Source: Curvibacter sp. PAE-UM
GTDB lineage: Bacteria > Pseudomonadota > Gammaproteobacteria > Burkholderiales > Burkholderiaceae_C
Direction of reading: 5' to 3'
Assembly (NCBI RefSeq): GCF_001432305.1
Contig: NZ_KQ483358.1
Coordinates: forward strand, 1,124,881-1,188,880
Length of the DNA stretch: 64,000 nucleotides
Each line of letters begins with the position of its first letter. Position 1 is the first letter of the stretch. Below are positions 56,691-64,000 of the stretch, piece by piece. Position numbers and translations under genes: made by a program. The notes below the pieces were generated by a model. The model saw only the letters and a program-made list of their open reading frames with translations, searched no databases and was not told the DNA's origin.

Positions 56691-57146
56691 TCACTGCCAG
56701 CCGATGATTTCCAGGCCGCGTTCGGTCACGCAGCGCTGCACGAAGTGGCGGTAGGTCATGTTCGGTTTTTCGCTCATGGCACCGGCGACGGCGCCGACCG
56801 AGCCGCCCACCACGGCGCCACGTGCGCCGGCGGTCGCCACGCCCTCGATGCCGCGGCCGCGTATCAGCGAACCCACGGCGGCAGCCGTGCCCACCACGGC
56901 GGCACCCTTGGCCGCGCCGCGCCCGGCGGCATTGTCTTTTTCATCCGGGGTCAGGCCGGCGTGGCTGGCCGCGCCCATGCAGGCGTCGACCTCCTCCAGC
57001 GCCCGGTCCTCCCCCATCTGCTTGAAGGCGGCATTCGGATACAGCACGGGGCGGGCATTCGGGCTGTGCGAGCCGCGGCTGGCGCAGCCGGTGAGCATGG
57101 CCAGGGCCAGGCTCAGGCCGAGGAGGCTGGGGGTACGGAGTTTCAT
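56691..57146 (-). CDS. Glycine-zipper lipoprotein
   Basis: 151 residues. Lipoprotein signal peptide with lipobox LTGC (SLLGLSLALAMLTGCAS). The mature part includes DACMGAASHAG and then a Gly/Ala-rich zipper (GRGAAKGAAVVGTAAAVGSLIRG...GARGAVVGGSVGAVAGAM), as in outer-membrane associated small lipoproteins. The C-terminus YRHFVQRCVTERG adds another cysteine. ATG 57146 is preferred; ATG 57158 is possible. Function unknown. Confidence 0.8.
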   Translation of the reverse strand: MKLRTPSLLGLSLALAMLTGCASRGSHSPNARPVLYPNAAFKQMGEDRALEEVDACMGAASHAGLTPDEKDNAAGRGAAKGAAVVGTAAAVGSLIRGRGIEGVATAGARGAVVGGSVGAVAGAMSEKPNMTYRHFVQRCVTERGLEIIGWQ

Positions 57147-57381
57147 GATGACAGGCATGGGGGTTCCGGGTTGATGCACATTGTGGCACCCCCCGTACGG
57201 GCTCTTTCCCTAACGCCATGAGCCGGCAGGCGGCCGACGCCGGGGCGGATCGGCGCCCCGGTCTTACAATTGGCAGCAATTTCCGGCGGCTGCGGGCCGC
57301 CCCATCGAACCCCACCGTGCGCCGGCTTCAGCCGTGCAGCGCGAGCCTGACCGGACCCGGCCGGGCATTCCAAGGAAACCC

Positions 57382-58473
<1,092 letters not shown>

Positions 58474-58482
58474 ACCGGCGCT

Positions 58483-59859
58483 TCAACTGGCCGGCCATTC
58501 CATCCGGAACACCGTTCCTGTGCCCGGGGCGCTGCGTAGCGACACCTGCGCGCCATATTGCTGGGCGATCTCCCGCACGATAGCCAGGCCCAGACCGCTG
58601 CCGCGCAGCGCAGGCGGCGCGGCCCGGTAGAAGCGTTCGAACACATGGGCCTGGTGCTCCGGGGCGATGCCCGGGCCCGTGTCTTCCACTTCCACCCAGC
58701 GCGGCCCTACGCGTACGGTGACGCGCGTGCCGGCCGGGCTGTGGTGCAGCGCGTTGTCGATCAGGTTGCCCAGCGCTTCGTGCAGCAGGGCTTCGGTGCC
58801 GGGCACCCCACAGCTGTCCACACCAGTCTCGAAGCCCAGGTCGTCGCCACGCTGCAGCGCACGTGGCAGGTATTCCTGGATCACCTGCCGTGCCAGCGGC
58901 ACCAGATCCACGGAGGTTCCGGCGGAGGGCGCATGCATTTCGCCGGCGTGCTCGGCGCGGGTCATGGCCAGCAACTGCTCGGTGAGCCGCACGGCCTCAT
59001 CGGTCGTTTTCCGCGCCGCAGCCAGTGCCGAACTCTCCCGGTCGGCCAGTGCCAGCTGCGTCTTGAGCACCGTCAGCGGCGTGCGCAGCTGGTGCGCGGC
59101 ATTGTCCAGAAAGCGCTTGCGGATATCGATGAGGCGGCCCAGGCGCGCCAGGTAGCTGTTCAGCGTTTCCACCAGCGGGCGCAGTTCGCGGGGCAGGTCC
59201 GGGGGATGGATGGGGGACAGTTCGTCGTCACCCCGGTCTGCCAGGCGCTGGCGAAAATTCTCCAGGGGCCGGATGCCATGCTGCACGCCTGCAATCACGA
59301 GCAGCGCTGCCGCCAGCAGCAGCAGCGTCTGGCTGACGAGTGTTTCGCGCAGCAGCAGTTGCACCATCTGCTGGCGCGTTTCCAGGGTTTCGGCCACGCT
59401 GACTTTCAGGATGTGCGACCTGCCTTGTTCGTCCTCCAGCACGTGGGTGAGGTGGGCCAGCCGTACGGGGCGTTCCCGGAAGTGCCCATCCTCGAACTGC
59501 ACCAGGGCGTAGTACTTGACGCTGGCAGCGGGTTCGGGTGTGGCGGCTGGCAGGGTGGCCTCGCCGGCCAGCTGCTGGCCGTTGACGTCGCTGATGCGGT
59601 AATACAGGCGCGCGCCCGTGTGGTTCTCCAGCAGATAACCGGCAGCGCGCAGCACGTTGACCTGGAGCGCGCCATCGCGCCAGACCAGCTCCTCGGCCAG
59701 GGCCCGGCTGGCCAGGTACAGGGCCCGGTCGTACGCCTCGTTGCTGGCTTCGATGGCATTGCCATAGGCCACCCAGGCGTTGATGGCAATGAGCCCGGCC
59801 AGCGGCGGCAGGATCCAGCCCAGCAGGCGGGTGCGCAGTGAGGCGGCGGCACGTGCCAT
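58483..59859 (-). CDS. tctE: Sensor histidine kinase, TctE-like
   Basis: 458 residues. Two membrane segments (about 13-32 and 172-192) bracket a periplasmic sensor of roughly 140 residues, then HAMP, H-box AAHQLRTPL, N-box LIDNALHHS, G1 DTGPGIA and G2 GSGLGLAIV. Partner of the regulator gene upstream (1-base gap). The position next to tctCBA identifies it as the likely sensor for a carboxylate substrate. Confidence 0.9.
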   Translation of the reverse strand: MARAAASLRTRLLGWILPPLAGLIAINAWVAYGNAIEASNEAYDRALYLASRALAEELVWRDGALQVNVLRAAGYLLENHTGARLYYRISDVNGQQLAGEATLPAATPEPAASVKYYALVQFEDGHFRERPVRLAHLTHVLEDEQGRSHILKVSVAETLETRQQMVQLLLRETLVSQTLLLLAAALLVIAGVQHGIRPLENFRQRLADRGDDELSPIHPPDLPRELRPLVETLNSYLARLGRLIDIRKRFLDNAAHQLRTPLTVLKTQLALADRESSALAAARKTTDEAVRLTEQLLAMTRAEHAGEMHAPSAGTSVDLVPLARQVIQEYLPRALQRGDDLGFETGVDSCGVPGTEALLHEALGNLIDNALHHSPAGTRVTVRVGPRWVEVEDTGPGIAPEHQAHVFERFYRAAPPALRGSGLGLAIVREIAQQYGAQVSLRSAPGTGTVFRMEWPAS

Positions 59860-59860
59860 G

Positions 59861-60580
59861 TCAGTGCCCTGGCCCGGCCGGCGGCATCAGCATGTAGCCC
59901 AGGCCGCGGATGGTGTGGACGACGGGCGGCCCGGCCTGTCCCGGCGGGACGGGGGCGGATTCCAGTTTCTTGCGCAGGCGGTGGATCAGCACCTCGACCG
60001 CTTCCAGTTCCACGGCCTCGTCGGCAAAGACGGAGCGGTGCAGATCGTCCTTGCTCACCGTGCGCCGGGGGTCTTCCAGCAGCACCCGCAGGGCGGCCGC
60101 TTCCCTGGGGGTCAGGGCCAGGGGCTGGTCAAACAGGCTGACCTGGCCGGAGCTGCGGTCCATCTCCAGGGGACCCAGGCGTAGCCGGGTGTTCCTGGTG
60201 CGACCGGGCCGGCGCAGCAGGGCCTGCAGCCGGGCTTCGAGCTCGCTCAGGTCGAAAGGCTTGGGCAGGTAGTCGTCCGCGCCCAGGTTCAGGCCCAGCA
60301 CGCGGTCGGGCACGCTGACGCGGGCGGTGAGCACCAGGACGGGGACAGTGTCGCCGCGCTCGCGCAGGCTTTGCAGCACGGACAGCCCGTCCAGGCCGGG
60401 CAACTGCAGGTCCAGCAGCACGGCGTCAAAGCCATGCCCTGCCGCCAGTTGCGCCAGGGCTTCATGCCCGTCCCGCGCAAAGCTCACGGCCAAACCCGTC
60501 TGGCGCAGGGCAGTGCCCAGCCAGAGCGCCAGATCGGGGGTGTCTTCGACCAGCAGGATGTGGGCGGCGGGCGTGTTCAC
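59861..60580 (-). CDS. tctD: Two-component response regulator, TctD-like (OmpR family)
   Basis: 239 residues from GTG 60580 (VNTPAAHILLVEDTPD). Receiver domain with acidic pocket ED, phospho-acceptor Asp in DAVLLDLQLPG, Thr in VLTAR and Lys in PKPFD. The C-terminal winged helix (LGPLEMDRSSGQVSL...LIHRLRKKLE...IRGLGYML) binds DNA. Likely controls the divergent tctCBA operon from the 121-base region between them. Earlier in-frame codons run into that region and are not family-like. Confidence 0.9.
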   Translation of the reverse strand: MNTPAAHILLVEDTPDLALWLGTALRQTGLAVSFARDGHEALAQLAAGHGFDAVLLDLQLPGLDGLSVLQSLRERGDTVPVLVLTARVSVPDRVLGLNLGADDYLPKPFDLSELEARLQALLRRPGRTRNTRLRLGPLEMDRSSGQVSLFDQPLALTPREAAALRVLLEDPRRTVSKDDLHRSVFADEAVELEAVEVLIHRLRKKLESAPVPPGQAGPPVVHTIRGLGYMLMPPAGPGH

Positions 60581-60701
60581 GAAGTCGTCAGGGTTTTCAC
60601 TGAGCCGAATTGACAGCCGTTTGAAAGCCGGCGTCCGGGCTGGTGAGCAGAATGCAATGGGTGGGCTGTCCGGCCCGTTTGATCTTACACAGGAGTTGAT
60701 C

Positions 60702-61676
60702 ATGGAAATGAACAAGCGTGAGTTTCTGGGCCTGGGTGCCGCTGCGGGTGCCGCCCTGGTGTTGCCGGCCTGGGCGCAGGGCAAGCCCCTGTTCGAGACC
60801 CTGAACATGTTCGTGCCGGCGGCGCCGGGCGGCGGCTGGGACGGCACGGCGCGCGCCATCGAGCGTGCGGCCAAGGCCGCCGGACTGGTGGGCAACATGG
60901 CGTTCGAGAACGTGGCCGGGGCCGGCGGCATGGTGGGGCTGCCTCGTTATGTGAACCAGCGCAAGGGCCAGGGCAACAGCCTGATGGTCGGCGGTTCGGT
61001 GATGGTGGGTGCGGCCATTGCGAACAAGAGCCCGGTCACCATGCGCAACGTGACGCCGATCGCCCGCCTGACCGAAGAGGCCGGCGTGGTGGCCGTGCCG
61101 GCCGGCGGCAAGATCAAGACCTGGGCCGAACTGGAAGCCGCGATCAAGGCCGGCCCGAAGGCGGTGTCCGTGGCCGGCGGCAGCGCTGGCGGCACCGACC
61201 ACGTGCTGCTGGGTCTCATCATCAAGGCGCTGGGCCGCAACCCGCGCGACGCGGCCTATGTCGCTTTCTCCGGCGGCGGGCCAGCCAACGCGGCGCTGCT
61301 GGGTGGGCAGGTGGTGGCGGGGATTTCCGGCTACTCGGAGTTCGAGGAGCAGATCAAGGCCGGCCGACTCATTCCACTGGCGGTGTCGGGCAACAAGCGC
61401 ATCCCTGGCGTCAACGTGCCGACCCTGACCGAGCTGGGTGTGCGTGTCACCGCGGCCAATTGGCGCGGGGTGTTCGCGCCTCCTGGCATCAACCCGGCGC
61501 AGCGCGAGGCGCTGGTGGAGTTCATGAGCAAGGTGAATGCGTCCGAGCCCTGGCGCAAGGAACTGGAGACGCGCAAGTGGACCGATGTGTTCCTGGCCGC
61601 CCAGTCTTTCGAGCGCGAGATCGAAGCCAACATTCGTGACACCGAAGAAGTCATGAAGGACCTGGGGCTGGCATGA
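60702..61676 (+). CDS. tctC: Tripartite tricarboxylate transporter substrate-binding protein
   Basis: 324 residues. Signal sequence MEMNKREFLGLGAAAGAALVLPAWA, with a KR pair resembling a Tat signal but lacking the second Arg. The mature protein is TctC/Bug family: MFVPAAPGGGWDGTARAI (ligand loop), NVAGAGGMVGL, VAFSGGGPANAALLGGQV. Captures a carboxylate for the TctBA membrane pair. AGGAG lies 6 bases before the ATG. TTGACA at 60610-60615 looks like a -35 but has no good -10, consistent with activation by TctD. Confidence 0.93.
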   Translation: MEMNKREFLGLGAAAGAALVLPAWAQGKPLFETLNMFVPAAPGGGWDGTARAIERAAKAAGLVGNMAFENVAGAGGMVGLPRYVNQRKGQGNSLMVGGSVMVGAAIANKSPVTMRNVTPIARLTEEAGVVAVPAGGKIKTWAELEAAIKAGPKAVSVAGGSAGGTDHVLLGLIIKALGRNPRDAAYVAFSGGGPANAALLGGQVVAGISGYSEFEEQIKAGRLIPLAVSGNKRIPGVNVPTLTELGVRVTAANWRGVFAPPGINPAQREALVEFMSKVNASEPWRKELETRKWTDVFLAAQSFEREIEANIRDTEEVMKDLGLA

Positions 61677-62137
61677 CGCCTCTGCGCCTGGCCGTCCTGC
61701 TGCTGGCCATCGCCGCCGCGGCCATCTGGCAGGTGACGGTCATCCCCGAGTCCCTGATGCAGATGACGGTCGGGCCCGTGCTGGCGCCGGCCGTGGTGGT
61801 GGGGGGGCTGGCCGTGCTGGCCCTGCTCTACGGCGTGAGCGCCTGGCGGGGCCGCCAGGTCGACGTGAGCCACGCGCCTGAGCAGGAGCCTCTGCCCGGC
61901 AGCGGCCGGCGGCTGGCCAGTCTGCTGGGCGGTGGCATCGTTTTCATGGCTCTGGTGGTGCCCCTGGGTTTTGTGCTGCCGGCCGCGCTCTGCGGCATGG
62001 GGGTGGCGCGCGCCTTCGATGCGCCGCTGGGCTGGCGTTCGGCGCTGGTCTGTGGCGCGATTGCCTCCGTGTTCTGGCTGGTGTTTGCCCAGTTGCTGGG
62101 CATCGGCCTGGGACCGGCCTTGCGCTGGCCTTTCTGA
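61673..62137 (+). CDS. tctB: Tripartite tricarboxylate transporter small membrane subunit
   Basis: 154 residues with four hydrophobic segments (about 4-20, 34-53, 82-108 and 120-150), the TctB pattern: poor conservation, small size and place between tctC and tctA. The start overlaps the tctC stop (ATGA). Works with TctA in Na+- or proton-driven uptake. Confidence 0.85.
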   Translation: MTPLRLAVLLLAIAAAAIWQVTVIPESLMQMTVGPVLAPAVVVGGLAVLALLYGVSAWRGRQVDVSHAPEQEPLPGSGRRLASLLGGGIVFMALVVPLGFVLPAALCGMGVARAFDAPLGWRSALVCGAIASVFWLVFAQLLGIGLGPALRWPF

Positions 62138-62164
62138 TTCCCTGTTTCTGCGAGTGGAGCGAGC

Positions 62165-63658
62165 ATGCAAGCCTTTGACGCCCTGCTGACCGGTTTCGGC
62201 AGCGCCCTGCAACCCCTGACCCTGATGTGGGGCTTCGCGGGCTGCCTGATCGGCACCCTGGTGGGGGTGTTGCCGGGCATCAGCCCCGCGCTGACCATCG
62301 CCCTGTTGCTGCCCCTGACCTACCAGGTGCCGGCCACCAGCATGTTCGTGATGTTCGCCGGCATCTACTACGGTGCCGCCTATGGCGGCTCCACCACCTC
62401 CATCCTGCTCAACACGCCGGGCGAATCCGGTTCGGTGGTGACGGCGCTGGAAGGCAACAAGATGGCGCGGCGCGGCCGGGCCGGCCAGGCCTTGGCCACG
62501 GCTGCCATCGGCAGCTTCGTGGCGGGCACCATCGGCACCCTGGCGCTGACTTTCTTTGCCCCCTGGGTGGTGGAGGCGGCGCTGGCCTTCGGCCCGGCGG
62601 AGTACTTCAGCCTCATGGTGCTGTCGCTGGTGGCCGTGTCCGCGGTGCTGGGCAGCTCTGTGCTGCGCGGCCTGCTGAGCCTGTGCGCCGGTCTGCTCTG
62701 CGGTCTGGTGGGCATCGACCTGCAGACCGGCCAGCCACGTTTCACCTTCGGGCGGGCCGAGTTGCTCGACGGGCTGGAGGTGACGGTGGTAGCGGTGGGC
62801 CTGTTCGCCGTGGGCGAGGCCCTCTACCTGGCCTGGCAGGGGCGTGAGTCGCGCAGCGGCGAGGTGATGAAACTCACGGGCAGCCTGCGCCTGAGCCGCG
62901 AGGACTGGGCGCGCTCCTGGAAACCCTGGATCCGCGGTTCGCTGTTTGGTTTTCCCATCGGCGCGCTGCCGGCGGGCGGCGCCGAGCTGCCCACCATGCT
63001 GTCCTACTACACCGAGAAAAAACTTTCCAAACATCCCGAGGAGTTCGGCCACGGCGCGATCGAGGGGGTGGCCGGGCCGGAGGCGGCCAACAATGCTGCT
63101 GCGGCCGGTGTGCTCATGCCCCTGCTCACGCTGGGCATTCCCACCTCGGCCACGGCGGCCATCATGCTCTCGGCTTTCGAGGGTTATGGCATCCAGACCG
63201 GTCCGCAGCTGTTCAGCCAGCAGGGCGCTCTGGTCTGGACGCTGGTTGCCAGTCTCTACATCGGCAACGTCATCCTGCTGGTGCTCAACCTGCCCCTGGT
63301 GCACCTGTGGGTGCGGCTGCTGAAGATCCCGCCGCCCTGGCTCTACGCCGGCATCATCGTGATCTCCACGGCCGGGGTTTACGGCGCGGGCAACTCGGTG
63401 TTCAACGTGGGCCTGCTGTTCTTCTTCGGGCTGATCGGTTTTCTGATGCGGCGCTTCGACTTTCCCGCGGCACCGCTGATCGTGGGCATGATCCTGGCGC
63501 CCATGGCCGAGCAGTCCATGCGGCAGGCGCTCACCATCAGCCAGGGGGACTGGTTCACCTTCTTCACGCGGCCGCTGTCCGGCTCGCTGATGGCCGTGGC
63601 CATGCTGCTGCTGGTGTTGCCGCCGCTGATCCGGCGTTGGCGTCGGGCTAGAAGCTGA
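62165..63658 (+). CDS. tctA: Tripartite tricarboxylate transporter large membrane subunit
   Basis: 497 residues with about twelve hydrophobic segments. Signatures of Tct[45 protein letters not shown] and the repeat [19 protein letters not shown]. Forms the transport path for the ligand delivered by TctC. 27 bases after tctB. Its 3' end overlaps that of the convergent YqaA gene by 11 bases. Confidence 0.96.
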   Translation: MQAFDALLTGFGSALQPLTLMWGFAGCLIGTLVGVLPGISPALTIALLLPLTYQVPATSMFVMFAGIYYGAAYGGSTTSILLNTPGESGSVVTALEGNKMARRGRAGQALATAAIGSFVAGTIGTLALTFFAPWVVEAALAFGPAEYFSLMVLSLVAVSAVLGSSVLRGLLSLCAGLLCGLVGIDLQTGQPRFTFGRAELLDGLEVTVVAVGLFAVGEALYLAWQGRESRSGEVMKLTGSLRLSREDWARSWKPWIRGSLFGFPIGALPAGGAELPTMLSYYTEKKLSKHPEEFGHGAIEGVAGPEAANNAAAAGVLMPLLTLGIPTSATAAIMLSAFEGYGIQTGPQLFSQQGALVWTLVASLYIGNVILLVLNLPLVHLWVRLLKIPPPWLYAGIIVISTAGVYGAGNSVFNVGLLFFFGLIGFLMRRFDFPAAPLIVGMILAPMAEQSMRQALTISQGDWFTFFTRPLSGSLMAVAMLLLVLPPLIRRWRRARS

Positions 63659-64000
63659 AGCCGCCCGGAAAGAGCCAGAGCAGCGCCACCGTCATGGTGA
63701 GGTAACGCGCCAGCTTGCCGATGGCCATGTAGAGCAGGCAGGGCCAGAAGGGCTGGCGCAGCCAACCCGCTACGGCGCACAGCGGGTCGCCGATCACCGG
63801 CAGCCAGCTCAGCAGACAGGCCCGGGGACCGATGCGTTCCAGCCAGTCGAGGGCGCGCAGATGCGTGTCGGAATGGCGGTACTTGTCTATGAGCTTGTGC
63901 GATTCCCAGCCCATGGCCCAGCTGACGGCGCCCCCCAGCGTGTTGCCGGCCGTGGCGACCAGGATGGCGGGCCAGAACAGTTCCGGGTTGAGCTTGAGCA
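63648..64000 (-). CDS. YqaA-type (SNARE-associated/DedA-like) membrane protein, cut by window edge
   Basis: About 117 C-terminal residues are visible; the frame stays open to the right edge ([21 protein letters not shown]), so the start lies outside. [12 protein letters not shown], followed by a short loop and [19 protein letters not shown], is characteristic of YqaA proteins, small DedA relatives of the inner membrane. Function uncertain. The stop lies inside tctA on the opposite strand. Confidence 0.82.
   Translation of the reverse strand, partial: LKLNPELFWPAILVATAGNTLGGAVSWAMGWESHKLIDKYRHSDTHLRALDWLERIGPRACLLSWLPVIGDPLCAVAGWLRQPFWPCLLYMAIGKLARYLTMTVALLWLFPGGFSF

Overview
The window is gene-dense chromosomal DNA, GC-rich by eye. 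Gene content and arrangement point to a betaproteobacterium of order Burkholderiales, most likely family Comamonadaceae. Pointers are a double-length UvrA with four ATPase domains, an SAH riboswitch ahead of ahcY-tlyA-metF, several Tct-type transporter genes, and a dispersed GC-rich palindromic repeat of a kind I recall from Comamonadaceae genomes. The family assignment is inference. I saw no tRNA, rRNA, CRISPR array, complete insertion sequence or prophage, and no stretch over about 300 bases lacks a gene or an assigned element.

Layout. 1-4508: the end of an acyl-CoA dehydrogenase gene, two amidohydrolases, then an overlapping rhodanese / SEC-C protein / HAD phosphatase run. 4505-7432 (minus): a PAS-GGDEF-EAL enzyme and a glutathione S-transferase. 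7496-17264 (plus): after a perfect 24-bp palindrome, a long cluster for leucine catabolism (mccB, mccA, HMG-CoA lyase) in which the biotin genes bioA, bioF and bioD lie between the two methylcrotonyl-CoA carboxylase subunits. A GhrA-like dehydrogenase, a DUF1289 protein and a DsbA-fold isomerase follow. 17448-21013: a metabolite:H+ symporter with a large extramembrane insert, a tiny membrane protein, an uncharacterised two-domain protein with a paralogue at 51503, and an orphan solute-binding protein. 21152-26887: the double UvrA. 26998-32442: a tandem DUF4399 protein with an FNR-like box upstream, a MASE1-PAS-GGDEF cyclase, a HAD-IIB phosphatase and two alpha/beta hydrolases. 32472-32875: the relic of an AbrB/PIN toxin-antitoxin module with its operator still recognisable.

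32932-39564 holds prfC, a small exported protein, a nitronate monooxygenase, and the methyl-cycle operon (SAH riboswitch, ahcY, tlyA, metF). 39561-41374 (minus) holds an EamA transporter and rlmJ. 41444-44790 has two tandem transmembrane Ser/Thr kinases that share a C-terminal four-cysteine module and a conserved 32-base leader. 44954-47471 has rplM-rpsI with a terminator, a coiled-coil membrane protein, a bactofilin and erpA. 47486-51371 has anmK and an M23 peptidase (minus) and tyrS (plus). 51503-58473 has the second paralogue, an M61 peptidase, dsbC, a ubiquinone-type monooxygenase, a MOSC protein, a lipoprotein and ychF. 58483-63658 is a Tct system: sensor and regulator tctE/tctD on minus, divergent from tctC-tctB-tctA. 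A YqaA-type membrane protein runs off the right edge.

Functional links. The mcc/bio cluster couples a biotin-dependent carboxylase to enzymes that make most of its cofactor; bioB is not in view. The riboswitch operon joins SAH removal to methyl-group supply. The Tct block is a self-contained sensing and uptake unit for a carboxylate. The most unusual items are the collapsed toxin-antitoxin gene, the paired kinases with their cysteine module, the biotin genes nested in mcc, and a dispersed repeat that forms the C-terminus of BioA.
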